Below, piece after piece: positions 1-10,720 of a stretch of DNA of 64,000 bases. The stretch comes from Eumeta japonica (Eukaryota; Arthropoda; Insecta; Lepidoptera; Psychidae), in NCBI GenBank assembly GCA_005406025.1, contig BGZK01000143.1:1-64000 (forward strand), read 5' to 3'. The notes under the pieces were generated by a model. That model was not told the origin of the DNA. It was given only the letters and a program-made list of their open reading frames with translations, and did no database searches. The translations under genes and the position numbers were made by a program. The number at the start of each line of letters is the position of its first letter. The first letter of the stretch is position 1.

Positions 1-613
1 GTTACGGACAGCCGCGCAATTAATGTAAATTTAAAATTGTATTGTGTCTTATACGGGCTTAAAAGTGTTTTATATTTGTGTGTGTTCTATGTATTTTATT
101 AAAGAGTTTTTTATAGTTTTTAATTACCGGGTAGGGACTAGTTTTAGGAAAATATTTGTTTGTTTTTTTAGAATTTTGTATTGATTAATTGAATATTTGA
201 AATGTAATGTGCGTGTGAGTTGCATACGAAATCGTGCTTTGGTGGGAGGACCAATGATAGGCCTTAAAAGCGGCCGTCATTACGGCACGGCCGCTAATCG
301 GTGTCTCAGGCGCTAGTGGCGCCAATGCATATGCAAAATTAAGTGCATGGCCACGCCTCCCAATTAAAATGTATGCAACTCACATGTGCAACGGATGCAC
401 CACCTATAAAATGCAGTGGGAGTGGTGCATCCGACACAGTTGCCAACCGTCACCTTGTAAAGCTCGGCTTAATAAAGAAGTCTGAAAACGCTGTCCATTA
501 TTGATCGCCGCCACACCGCAAGAAATCCGCCGACCATAGAGAAGCGTGCGCATCGTGAAGAGAGGCAATCCGGGGTGCGGGCTTACGCGGCGATAGCCGA
601 AATCGCCGTTACA
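1..613 (+). repeat. 5' LTR of the BEL/Pao element
   Basis: This stretch matches 6751-7389 along its full length, lacks only the first T, and ends GCCGTTACA. A TATAAA box lies at 405-410 and an AATAAA polyadenylation signal at 471-476, so a U3-R-U5 layout is plausible with transcription starting near 435. Relative to the 3' LTR it has about seven substitutions but fourteen length differences, thirteen of which make this copy shorter. Confidence 0.93.
405..410 (+). promoter_or_regulatory. LTR TATA box
   Basis: TATAAA lies about 65 bp upstream of the AATAAA signal and is kept at 7168-7173 in the 3' LTR. The spacing suits a retrotransposon promoter; the start site itself is inferred. Confidence 0.6.
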
Positions 614-615
614 GC

Positions 616-634
616 TGGTCCTTCGAGCCGGATT
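616..634 (+). other. Primer binding site, tRNA-Tyr type
   Basis: Two bases after the 5' LTR comes TGGTCCTTCGAGCCGGATT. It begins with TGG, the complement of a tRNA CCA end, and the remainder is complementary to the acceptor and T-arm 3' end of animal tRNA-Tyr as I know that sequence. The match stops after 19 bases, a normal length for minus-strand priming. Confidence 0.8.
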
Positions 635-1051
635 ATCCTGAAGAAATTTTACGAGTAAGTCGTGTGCTTCGGATTTTTATTTCCGTGTGCACGCTTCGGA
701 CAGTGAGAGGGTCACCTAGCGGTGTTAACGACATCTCACTGTTTAACGCTTTCGAGCGGTGTGACTAGTTGAGGCGTGGTCACCGGTTGCCGAGTACGAT
801 CTCGGCGCCGAATAGCCTTGTCGCGTCGATACGCATGCACAGATAGGGGGCCGGACTGTAGGCACGCCTGGCGACGGTCGCTCCCACCGAAGCTCTATTG
901 CGCACCCTGACTCTGTGCATGTCCACTGTCGAGCGGGCCACACCTACCCTTCCCGTTTTCCATCCTCGTATTGAGCATATCCTCGTCTCGGGACCTCGTA
1001 CGAGCTGTTAGGGACCGTTAGGGATTGAAGATTGAAGAATTGAACTTGAAG

Positions 1052-2740
1052 ATGGACAGCAAGCGTGTTACAAGAGCGCGCAAAATGAACACAGCCGAGC
1101 AAGAGAACGAAACGTCAATGAGTGCGCCGACAAGCCGGTCGTCAGAAACGGGCATGTCGTCGACGCACACGTGGGACCACGGTACGAATGAAAACTTGAG
1201 CGGAGGTTCGCCTGGGCAGGAGAGGATCGACGAGGAAGTTTGTGACGCATGCGGATACGAGATCCGACCGAGTCGACGCTCCGAATGCAGCCGGCGCATC
1301 CGATGCAACACTTGGCCCTCTAGCGGCAAATATGCGAAACCGAAGTCCTGCACATCAATTGAACATTGACGATTCGAACAGAAATGTGAACACGCCGCGT
1401 TATTGGCTCAATTAGAATTTGAGCAATTGGAAAGTGAAAGGATAGCTGCACGAGCCGCGGTCGCGCGTACAAAATGTTGTTGCTACGCCTGGAAGCGGAC
1501 GAAGAGGATTCGGGCGATTTGATTGATTGTGATAACGCGTCCCATTTATCCAAAACGGATAAACTTGAGAAACGGACCGTTACGTTGGGCGACATTGAGC
1601 CCGTGCCCGAATCGAGTCCGACGACAGCGCCACCACCGCCACCGACGGCATGCAGCGAAATTAATAGTGCATCCCCTCGTAATACCGACTCGAATATGAG
1701 TGAATCCACATTGGCCGATGCGATCGTACTCGCGATCAAGACTGCTAGCAAAGAAACATCGAAAATTGTGAACGAGCCGTCTAAAACTCTGGCAGATCTG
1801 CCGAGTTTCTGTGGAAATGTTAGCGAATGGATCGCATTTCGATCGGTATACAATGACACGTCGGGACTATTCAGCAATGTTCAAAACGTAGCACGGATCC
1901 GCAAAGCGCTCAGTGGCGAAGCGCGTGAAACTTGTGAAGCCTTGATCTATACTGAAACGGATCCGCTACAAATTATGCGAGTGCTCGAGCGCAGGTTCGG
2001 GCGACCTGACGCCATAATCAAACAGGAGCTAAATAAATTGAGACGTATGACGCCGATGAACGGTGGAATGGGCAACATCAGCTCGTTCGCCAATAAAGTG
2101 AATAATTGTGTTGCGGCCATACGCACGTTGAATAAATTGAGCTACCTGTCCGCCCCGAAATGACCGATGAGATAGTTGACAAATTCAATGACATCTTGAA
2201 ATTCAAATGGTGCGAATATAAGGACTCTCAGAACAGCGACGAGCCCGAACTTGTGATGTTGTCAACTTTTTTGAATAAGATAGCCGACCAGTGCAGCGCC
2301 TCCATGCCGATAGAGAAAGGCGGCAGTAGAAATTCGAGGCCTACACCGGAACGACGGCCGCGAAGAACAAACACGATCAACACTATGAAGTACGATGACA
2401 ACAACTCGAATTCGCACACCGCCTTCCAGCCATCAAATCGGTCAACAATAAATGTGAAAATGATATGTCCGCTCTGTAACAACGAACACGGCTTACCCGA
2501 CTGCGGCGAATTTGTGAAGTTGAATATGAGCGAAAAATGGGACGCCGCGAAAAGGCTTCGCATGTGTTTCCGATGCCTGAGGGGCCGTCACATGCAAGCC
2601 ACGTGCAGAGAAAGCCCTGTAAGATATGTCGAGGCGGACATCATAGGCTACTCCACCAAGAGCGGACCACGAGAGGGTCATGAGGGAGCGCAGACGACAG
2701 CCGTCGTCACCGAGCACACGGCGATATCTGTAAACAATGT
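1052..2740 (+). pseudogene. BEL/Pao gag region with zinc knuckles (frame-broken)
   Basis: The first in-frame ATG is at 1052. The open frame runs to 1369, continues after a shift at 1474-2163, and shifts again at 2160 into the frame that also holds the protease. The 1474-2163 part contains the DUF1759-type core of BEL/Pao gag (key stretch LPSFCGNVSEWIAF near 1800-1840). The next frame carries two Cys/His knuckles between about 2465 and 2610: one C-x2-C-x3-H-x4-C and one C-x2-C-x4-H-x4-C. Gag packages the element RNA. The frame changes near 1370-1475 and 2160 mean it cannot be made as written. An acidic, Ser/Thr-rich linker lies between the two gag parts. Confidence 0.85.
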
Positions 2741-2744
2741 TAAT

Positions 2745-3203
2745 ACAATGCGCGCATACTTGAAAATTGTTCCGGTCGAGCTGTATGGCCCCGAAGGTTC
2801 GATGAAGGTCCACGCACTCCTTGACGAAGGCTCCACGGTCACCTTAATCGATGAGCAGGTGGCGAATCGAATCGGAGCGAAAGGACGCCGCGAAACGTTA
2901 CGCGTCTCGAGTGTCGGTGGCAATGAGATAACTGACGAAAAATCGCGGGTCATTCGAGTTAAAATCAAAGGCTTGTTTTCTCGAAACTTGAAACTCATGA
3001 CAGCTCAGACCATCAGAAACCTGAAGCTAGCTCCGCAACGCGTAGAGCGCGCCACCGTCGCAGCCTGCTCGCACTTGACAGATATCGCTGAAAATTTGAT
3101 CTATGACGCTGCCGCACCGTGCATCTTGATCGGTCAGGATAATTGGGGCTTGTGTCGCGACAAATTAAGAGTGGTCGCGCAAACCAGCCTGCCGCCTCCT
3201 TGA
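2745..3203 (+). pseudogene. BEL/Pao aspartic protease (DUF1758-type)
   Basis: In the frame starting at 2160 the peptide LLDEGSTVTLI begins near 2817, with the catalytic Asp codon at 2823-2825. This is the DUF1758 retropepsin signature of BEL/Pao elements, in which the usual DTG or DSG becomes DEG. The domain runs to the stop near 3203, but the frame that continues toward the polymerase opens earlier, at 3143, so there is another frame break here. The enzyme would cleave the polyprotein during particle maturation. It lies, as expected, after the zinc knuckles and before the reverse transcriptase. Confidence 0.85.
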
Positions 3204-3332
3204 CTCAACTGGGCTGGGTGTTACATGGATGCTGCTCCAGTTTATCACGACCGATAAATACCGTACATCACTTGCGACCGTCCGACGCTTCCGACATTGA
3301 ACTGAATAACATTGTGAAAAGGCATTTCGAAA

Positions 3333-4390
3333 TTGAATCCCTCGGCGTGGCTCCGCGTAAACCGAGCCACGATCCAGAAGAGGGCGCTCGTGTTGCTAGA
3401 TAGCAATAGTGTAAGATTACCGAGCGGTCAGTTCGAAACATGCCTATTGTGGAAGTCGGACAACGAAACGATGCCTGAAAGTTATGACACAGCGATGCGA
3501 CGTCTGCGCAGCATGGAAAAGAAATTGTCAAAGAATGATAATTTGAAACGTGAATATTGTGAACAGATCAATAATCTGTTAAAAAATGGGTACGCAGAGC
3601 CAGCGCCGAATCAATCTACATCCGAACGCTTGTGGTACCTGCCTCATTTCGCCGTCACGCATCCGCAGAAGAAGAAAGTCCGCCTTGTCTTTGATGCGGC
3701 CGCCCGTACGAATGGCAAATGTCTGAACGATGCATTGCTCACGGGCCCCGATTTAATAAGATCACTATTGGGTGTACTCGTCCGATTCAGACAGGGCCGC
3801 GTAGCGTGTCAGCCGACATCAAGGAAATGTTCCTGCGGGTCAAAATCAGAGAGAAGATCGAGACAGCTTACGATTCCTGTGGCGAAATAACATGAACGAA
3901 AATCCACAAGAGTACCGAATGACGTCACTGATTTTCGGCGCCGCCTCATCGCCTTGTACTGCGATCTACATCAAAAATCGCAACGCCTCAGAATTTGAAC
4001 TTGAGTACCCGGAGGCGTGCAAAGCGATACGATTAGATCACTATGTTGATGACTTCTTGAAAAGTTTTAACAGTATAGAGGAAGCCAAGCGTGTTTCGAA
4101 ACAAGTTTATGAGATTCATCGAAAGGCAGCCTTCGAGTTACGCGGTTGGGCGAGTAACGAAATTGAAGTCTTGAATGAAATGCCCGACACGCGAAATGAC
4201 GACAATGTACAACTCGGGGGCGACACACGAATTGGAAAAACCCTCGGCCTACAGTGGGACATCAATAATGACGCCCTGGGTTTCAATCTCGGCCTGCGGA
4301 ACACGCCTACTGAAGTGTTGGAAACATCGCTTCCACCAACAAAACGACAAGTCACGAGTGCAGTCATGTCCGTGTTCGACCCGCTCGGTC
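3333..4390 (+). pseudogene. BEL/Pao reverse transcriptase (frame-broken)
   Basis: The N-terminal fingers are in frame at 3333-3890, with RLVFDAAA near 3682, the BEL/Pao form of an early RT motif. The frame is lost after about 3790, and a short segment with ADIKEMF, holding the first catalytic Asp, is readable only in another frame near 3810-3840. The palm resumes at 3892 and has the YVDD catalytic box at 4042-4053. The enzyme would copy the element RNA into DNA. All core motifs are present but split over at least two frames. Confidence 0.9.
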
Positions 4391-4990
4391 TAGCCTCGCC
4401 CGTCCTCATCACGGGCAAATGCATGCTCCAGGACATATGGAGATCAGGGATCGACTGGGACGAAACAATAGAAGCCGATGCACATAAGAAGTGGCTAAAA
4501 TGGGTGAACGACATAAAGAAGCTGGCATCGATCAGAATACCTCGATGCATATCGCCCGGCCACACCGAGGGGGAGCTACATGTGTTCGTCGACGCGAGCG
4601 AAAAGTCGTACGCTGCGGCCGTGTATTGGCGTATAAAATTGAGCGAACACGAAAGCGCAGTTTCGCTAATAGCAGGAAAGGCTCGCGTCGCTCCCTTGAA
4701 AGTTATATCGATCCCTCGGCTCGAATTGCAAGCGGCGCTGTTAGGCGCTCGATTGGCTTCGTCGATACTAACTGAAATCGAATTGAATGTGACCCGCAAA
4801 ATATTTTGGACTGATTCTCGCACAGTTCTATCTTGGATCCGCTCCGACCCACGGTCGTTCAAACCGTTGTCGCTCATCGTCTGGCCGAATTGGAGGAACA
4901 CACGACGGTGAAATGTTGGAGGTGGGTGCCTACGAAATTGAACGTCGCTGATGACGCGACACGAGACCCGCCTACCCACTTTGATGAAAC
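4391..4990 (+). pseudogene. BEL/Pao RNase H domain
   Basis: Downstream of the YVDD box, in the same frame (3892-4911), are three RNase H signatures: VFVDAS near 4585, LELQAALLGARL near 4722 and FWTDSRTVLSWI near 4807. They supply the acidic residues that degrade RNA in the RNA-DNA hybrid. The frame then ends at 4911 and the domain's tail continues in the frame open at 4833-5114 (TKLNVADDATR near 4930). Confidence 0.85.
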
Positions 4991-5370
4991 GCACCGATGG
5001 TTCCACGGACCCGATTTCCTGCGCAAAAGCGAAGACGAATGGCCGCAGGAAACTGTTGAAACGAACAACCGACGGGGAGGAGAGATCATGTACGACGTTG
5101 ACACTGGTCAATAAAGAAGACTCGCAAGTCGTACCAAACGTGAGCCGATTCTCGAGTTGGACCCGATTACTCCGCAGTACGGCCAGAGTATTGCAAGCTA
5201 TTGATTTGTTTCGGGTCAAACGAAAAGTTAATGCATTGAAACATAAGAGGACGGCAACTAAAACGAGTTCAGACCCAACGTGGAAGCACATAAGCAAGAA
5301 GGCGCATACACCAGCCAGAAAGACAATAGAAGACTTGAAGAGAACGATCGGCACCCTTTGAGTTTGAATT

Positions 5371-6728
5371 GTGATTACATTCGAAGGGCCGAAACGTTAC
5401 TTTGCTCGAGGCGCAAAATGTTTTGAAACGACACACTTACGAGAAGGCAAAGCGGTCACACGAAGAAGCCGTCTACGAAAGTTTGCTATGGAAATTGATG
5501 AAAACGGCGTTCTTCGTCTGAAAGGAAGAATAAAGGCCGCTAAAGATGTGTCGTTTACCTTAAATCGCCCGCTGTGCTCAGTGGCGATAGTTCGATCGCA
5601 AAATTGATCATGAAACACTACCATGAAAGGTTCAATCACGGAAACCACAACACCGTGATGAACGAATTTAGGCAGATATTATATCACGTCGTTGCGATCG
5701 AAACTACGAAAAATCGCCCACGAATGTCAATGGTGCAGAATTAACAGAAGTCTGCCGAAAATGCCGTCTGCGGAGGGTGATCTGCCTCCCGAACGCCTAC
5801 GTCATCACCAACCCCTTCACGTGTACGGGGTCGATTATTTCGGGCCTATGAGTGTGACGATAGGCCGCAGACACGAAAGAGATACGGGGCGCTATTCACA
5901 TGCCTGACAACACGCGCCGTACACATTGAACTGGCGGAGTCTTTGTCATCAGACTCCATGATATTGGCTTTGCGTCGATTCATCGCTCGAAGAGGAACTC
6001 CGAGTGATGTATTCGGACAACGGCACGAATTTCGTCGGCGCAAATAAAGAACTGATGAACATACAAGAGGTACACGAGAAGATGAAGAAAGAAGCCGACG
6101 TCCGCACCATAACTTGGAAGTTCATACCTCCCGGCGCTCCGAACATGGGTGGCGCCTGGGAGCGTTGGTGCGATCTGTCAAAACCGCGTTGGCCGCTACA
6201 TTGAGAGAGAGGAGCCCTCGCGAAGAAGTTCTCCACACCCTACTGCTGGAAGCCGAGCACATTGTCAACTCCAGACCGTTGACGGAGGTGGACATCGAAC
6301 CTGCCGAGGCCGAGGGCCTCACGCCTAACCACTTCCTGATCGGGCGCTCCTGCGGCGCTGCCGCAGCGGGCCACTTTGACGACAACGTGCTCCTCGGGCC
6401 TGCAAACTGGCGCACGTGTCAGCGCCTCGCCGATCACTTCTGGCAGAGGTGGTTGAGGGAGTACTTACCGACTCTGGTGCCCCGCCGGGCGCGCGGCGAC
6501 CCTATATGCCGCGCGCCGGCCGAGGGCGACATCGTGCTGATCGTCGACTCATCATCACCTCGATACTCGTGGCCTCGAGGCAGAATTAAGAAGACCTACC
6601 CGGGTCCTGACAACCAGGTTCGTGTGGTGGACGTCGAGACGACTGGTGGCGTTCTGCGGCGTCCCACTTCGAAAATCGTCGTGCTGGTGTCAGCTGAGGC
6701 GACGGCTGTTCCGTGTCCTGAAGTATAG
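5371..6728 (+). pseudogene. BEL/Pao integrase with DUF5641-like C-terminus
   Basis: The region starts with the zinc-binding H2C2 part, with HECQWCRINRSLPKMP near 5710. The DDE core follows: VYGVDYFGP near 5823 carries the first Asp, SDNGTNFVGANKEL near 6013 the second, and PNMGGAWER near 6140 the Glu, 47 residues after the second Asp. The last open frame, 6114-6728, ends in the conserved BEL/Pao tail (about 6470-6725) and stops just before the polypurine tract. Integrase inserts the DNA copy into the host genome. Frame changes occur near 5600, 5900-6000 and 6180. Confidence 0.88.
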
Positions 6729-6740
6729 TGCTGCGCACCG

Positions 6741-6750
6741 AGGGGGAGAA
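6741..6750 (+). other. Polypurine tract
   Basis: The ten purines AGGGGGAGAA lie directly against the TGTTACGG start of the 3' LTR. This is the expected place for the plus-strand primer. Confidence 0.85.
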
Positions 6751-7389
6751 TGTTACGGACAGCCGCGCAATTAATGTAAATTTAAAAATTGTATTGTGTC
6801 TTACACGGGCTTAAAAGTGTTTTATATTTGTGTGTGTTCTATGTATTTTATTAAAGAGTTTTTTTGTATAGTTTTTTAATTACCCGGGTAAGGACTAGTT
6901 TTTAAGGAAAATATTTGTTTGTTTTTTATTAGAATTTTGTATTGATTAATTGAATATTTGAAATGTAATGTGCGTGTGAGTTGCATACGAAATCGTGCTT
7001 TGGTGGGGAGGACCAATGATAGGCCTTAAAAAACGGCCGTCATTACGGCACGACCGCTAATCGGTGTCTCGGGCGCTAGTGGCGCCAATGCATATGCAAA
7101 TTAAGTGCATGGCCACGCCTCCCCAATTAAAATGTATGCAACTCACATGTGCAACGGATGCACCACCTATAAAATGCAGTGGGAGTGGTGCATCCGACAC
7201 AGTTGCTAGCCAACCGTCACCTTGTAAAGCTCGGCTTAATAAAGAAGTCTGAAAGAAAACGCTGTCCATCATTTGATCGCCGCCACACCGCAAGAAATCC
7301 GCCGACCATATAGAAAGAAGCGTGCGCATCGTGAAGAGAGGCAATCCGGGGTGCGGGCTTACGCGGCGATAGCTGAAATCGCCGTTACA
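6751..7389 (+). repeat. 3' LTR of the BEL/Pao element
   Basis: It runs from TGTTACGG to GCCGTTACA, a normal TG...CA LTR of 639 bp. It carries TATAAA at 7168-7173 and AATAAA at 7238-7243, matching the 5' LTR. The flank begins GTAGTGAAAT at 7390; the target duplication cannot be confirmed because the other flank lies outside the window. Confidence 0.94.
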
Positions 7390-7801
7390 GTAGTGAAATC
7401 AGATTTTTTTTATTTATACAATGGGAATCTTTTCTGTAACTTTCTAAAAATAGATCAATAAGTGGAAAAACTTTCAGGTAATTAGTTCACAAATTGTCAG
7501 GGATTTTATGTAAAATTTTAATTTGATAAAAATCTTAAATAATGGTACGAAGAAGTGACACTTGAACTTGAACTAGACCACTAACGACTGCGATGACCTT
7601 AGCGTTTCAAATTGTCGTGATTTTCAATAACTTAAAAAGAAATAATTTTATCAACATATTAAAAGAGTTCGCTGTCGTTTTCTGTCATCTATTCTCAGTG
7701 GCGGCAGCGCAAAGTTCCTAAGAAAAGAATTTTTGCTTGGACTAAAGCTCATTACTTTAAAATTATCTTAAAAACTGATGCAATAGAGTTTATTTTTTTT
7801 T
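7390..7801. other. Non-coding flank
   Basis: This is AT-rich sequence between the LTR retrotransposon and the TIR element at 7802. No gene, RNA or repeat could be recognised in it. Confidence 0.5.
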
Positions 7802-8519
7802 AACTTCCCGCTAAGAAAATTGAAAATTTTCTAAAATTTTCAAAAAGTTATTGATTTCACCCCATTTTGCAAAAATCGAGTTCTCATCAGATCTCGACGT
7901 TCTGAGGATCTAAGAAGCTTCCCTGATCATCCTTGACATGAGGTCCGTATGTCTGTGTGGATGTGTGTGTGTTTGTGTGTGTGTGTGCGTGTGTGTTTGT
8001 GTATGTGTGGATGTATGTAAACCTCTTGACCGAATCGAACCCACTAAACGGAAATCCAAAGAGTTTCTCTAAACTTAGATTTCCTGAAAGTTTGAGTTGA
8101 TTTGGACCGGCAGATTTTGAGACATTTTCAAAAAACTAAGAAAAAAAAATTTTTTTAAGTGGTTTTTTCAAAATAACTTTAAAATGGCTAGACCGATCAA
8201 TTCCAAAATCTAATCAGCTCTTAACCTATTAAAAACACGTCGATTTCTGCAAACCGGGTCAAAATCGGTTGATTCGTTTGTGAGAAATCGTTGTCGAAAG
8301 AAATCGAAAAAATCAGTTTTTTTTGGAATAACTAATAACGAAACGGCTTTATCGATCGATTTTAAATTCTAACCAGCTCCTGACCCTATAAAAACACGTC
8401 GATTGCCGCAAACTGGGTCAAAATAGCTTAATTCGTTTGCGAGACATCGTTGTCGAAAGAAATCGAAACAAACTGTTTCTTTGAAATAACTACGAAACGG
8501 ATAAAATTAGCGGGAAGTT
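7802..8519. mobile_element. 718 bp TIR element (MITE-like) with internal tandem duplication
   Basis: A perfect 13 bp terminal inverted repeat, AACTTCCCGCTAA at 7802-7814 and its reverse complement at 8507-8519, encloses 718 bp without a coding frame. Inside are a TG-rich microsatellite (about 7951-8013) and two diverged direct copies of a unit of about 150-170 bp (roughly 8158-8316 and 8317-8490), each with AAAAACACGTCGATT and a GGGTCAAAAT core. A decayed relative of its first 100 bp lies at 25533-25625. No transposase is present, so it is non-autonomous. Confidence 0.75.
7951..8013. repeat. TG microsatellite, imperfect
   Basis: Runs of TG and TGTGTT alternate through about 60 bp inside the TIR element at 7802-8519. 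Confidence 0.8.
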
Positions 8520-9539
8520 GCAGAGTTGGCCTTTAGGGTCAAATTTTTTCTATTAAACATGAAATTACTTTCGGCATTTGTTAACAACGCGTATTGCAAG
8601 AAAGAAGAGTTTTTTTCTCCTAACTTTGGGTGGACATTTACGAAAACTATGATTATACGTTATGTGGTGCCATTACAAAAAGTATTGTATTAGATGTGAA
8701 CTATCTGTGACAATTCAAAAGCGGACGAATTTTCAAATATCCGTTCTATTTTACGAAGTTAAAGAGAAAACTATCACAGATATTTAAGCTTTACTAGTAA
8801 GGTTTATTAGTTAGTTTATTGCGAGTAATAATCGACCAACTTATGAAACGTACTTGAAGTAGTGTTAAACTGAATTTAGTACAAATTCCTATAAAATCAC
8901 TTAGATGATGTTTTTGATTGTGTAAAATCGGTAGTAAATATAAGCTCATGGACCATGTAACATTAAGAAAGCATCAAGTCCTAACATCCTTTACACCCGT
9001 GATATGTGTTCCGGTTCTAGGACGTTATTAGCCGTTAAAACGTGAATTAAATAAAAAAGCTCATAACATCAAACAAAAAGCCCCCTTTTTAAGTTCGCAT
9101 ATTGTAACTACGGAACAACAGAGCCCTGTGCGTGGGCCGATACGCAATTCGCCGGTTTGTATATAATAAGTAAAAGAAATAAAAAGAAAATAAACGATTC
9201 ATATATGATAACTTTGCCAGTCAGATAAACAGAAACAATGGGATAAAATCGGACTTAATCATTATGATAATTCGAGGCATCTATTTGGATTTTGTAATGT
9301 CGGAAAGAACTACACATAAGTTACACAAAATATAGAGAGCGGGTGTTGAGGCAAAAAACTACCGTAAACTAAATCCAATCTAAAACAATCCTTCAAATAA
9401 TATGCCTACTCAAAACAATTTTACAGTAAAAGTTTGGAAATCTCGGAAAGAGCCAAATTAGTCATTCTTATTACTTTTAATCGTGAAGCAAGTAAATTAC
9501 TCGACAGTGCTCATAAAATTATATTTATAATAAAGAATA
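8520..9539. other. Non-coding stretch with one dispersed repeat
   Basis: There is no open frame of note. The part at about 9060-9160, with GAGCCCTGTGCGTGGGCCG and CAATTCGCCGGTTT, resembles a widely dispersed lepidopteran repeat known to me from other genomes. The family name is not certain. Confidence 0.4.
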
Positions 9540-10230
9540 ATTTGTAAATAACCAGTCTACGCCCGCGGCTCCGTCCACGTGAACATAGAATGGATTCTTT
9601 CATCCTACATGATGATCGATCTCGCTGCCAAGCACTATCACATACGGCCAAACAAAATCTAGCTGCCAAGCACTATCGTTATATTGATCCCACTCTTGAT
9701 TTCAACCCTGATCCGACTGTTCCGATTCTGATTCCATTCTCAATTTAGATTCGGTCTACCTTTGATTCTATTTCGATGAAATTATCTTCGCGGAACCCAT
9801 ACTCGTGTAAGAGTATGGATTCGGTAAGAACATTCGGTATACCGTAATCACACGTAGTGCTTCTATTTTTTAAATTTATGGGACGATGTCGATCACGCGT
9901 TTGATCTATTTCCCGGTCCTATTCGCGATTTCTATTCCGGGCCGATATTGAACTTGACGCTCCCTTGAACATTGCTGCAACCAATAACCCACGGGCATAA
10001 GTAAAGAATTTATTCCATGTTCACACGAAGGAAGTCGCTAGCAAAAGTTAGTATATTTAAGTTTTATAATGTAACCTATATGTTATTGTGATGTATAAGC
10101 AACATTGCTGTAAAGTTTCATGTAAACCAGTTTAGCAGCTTGAGTGAAAAGTACTGAACGTCCATCCATTCTTCCTGAAATTTTCAGGTGTGTAATATGA
10201 TGTAACTTTTCGCAGGTGACACTAAAATTT
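9540..10230. repeat. Retroposon-like dispersed repeat (RTE-like 3' region)
   Basis: The stretch opens with CGCCCGCGGCTCCGTCCACG, a motif common at the edge of lepidopteran retroposons. It includes a 20 bp scrap resembling mariner near 9640, an AATC/GATT-rich degenerate minisatellite at about 9690-9770, and a block from 9740 found again at 62050. The text near 10070-10160 resembles the 3' end of RTE-type elements. No coding sequence survives. Confidence 0.45.
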
Positions 10231-10720
10231 TGACGTGACAACGTCTTATAAATTGGTTTGCCGGGTGACACTTCAAGAAACTGCGTTGCTCACGTTAAGG
10301 CACTCAATGAGCGAGGGAGAGGCACGCGTCCCTTCCACTCCATGGTTAGCCCGCCAAGAGCGAGAGAGACAGACATAAAAAGTGAAAGGCACGCGTCCCT
10401 CCACTCGAGCACAGTTAGCCCGCCTAAGAGCGAGAGAGACAGAGACGCAAATGTATTGCAAGTTATTGTATGTATATTTGTATATGTGTAAAGTTGTAAA
10501 ATAAATTTTGTTAATATGAAATTCAGTGCGAGATTCTTTGTATAAATTAATGTTTTAAATATAATTCTTTATATAAATAAATGTTTTAAATTGTTACTAT
10601 TATTTCATCCTTCCACTATACGAATGAATATTCACATTAAAATGATTTTACCACTCAAAGTCGTTGTCACGTAAAACTTTCGCCCGTATACCGACTTTAC
10701 AGGCAACCAATTTTTTTTTT
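10231..10720 (+). mobile_element. Non-autonomous element X, copy 1
   Basis: Its limits come from the empty site in D2 near 62535, where AGTAAAAATTTTTAGAAC runs without the insert. It begins near TGACGTGACAACG and ends with GGCAACCAA followed by a T run. It contains two direct repeats of about 66 bp, each with GGCACGCGTCCCT and GCGAGAGAGACAG, and inverted motifs ACGTGACAACG/CGTTGTCACGT near the two ends. A second copy lies inverted at 15045-15572. There is no coding capacity, and I do not know the family. Confidence 0.75.

Larger units (their letters stand above)
1..7389 (+). mobile_element. BEL/Pao LTR retrotransposon, nearly full length, frame-broken
   Basis: Two related LTRs (1-613 and 6751-7389) flank a body with the BEL/Pao domain order: gag with zinc knuckles, aspartic protease, reverse transcriptase, RNase H, integrase and a C-terminal DUF5641-like tail. 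A primer binding site follows the 5' LTR and a polypurine tract precedes the 3' LTR. The window begins at the second base of the 5' LTR, because the 3' copy starts TGTTACGG and the window starts GTTACGG, so the 5' target duplication cannot be seen. The coding region changes frame about ten times, so no polyprotein can be read as written. The element is defective, or the sequence carries indel errors. Confidence 0.95.

Noticed and set aside
1320..1877. A 185-codon open frame on the minus strand
   Set aside because: It lies over gag, which is recognised on the plus strand, and results from the GC-richer coding composition.
4116..5354. A 412-codon open frame on the minus strand
   Set aside because: It is the mirror of the BEL/Pao RT-RNase H region, whose plus-strand motifs (YVDD, RNase H signatures) are certain. 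The minus-strand peptide shows no family features.
7951..8013. Short regular repeats as a possible CRISPR array
   Set aside because: These are dinucleotide microsatellites with no spacers, in an insect nuclear context.
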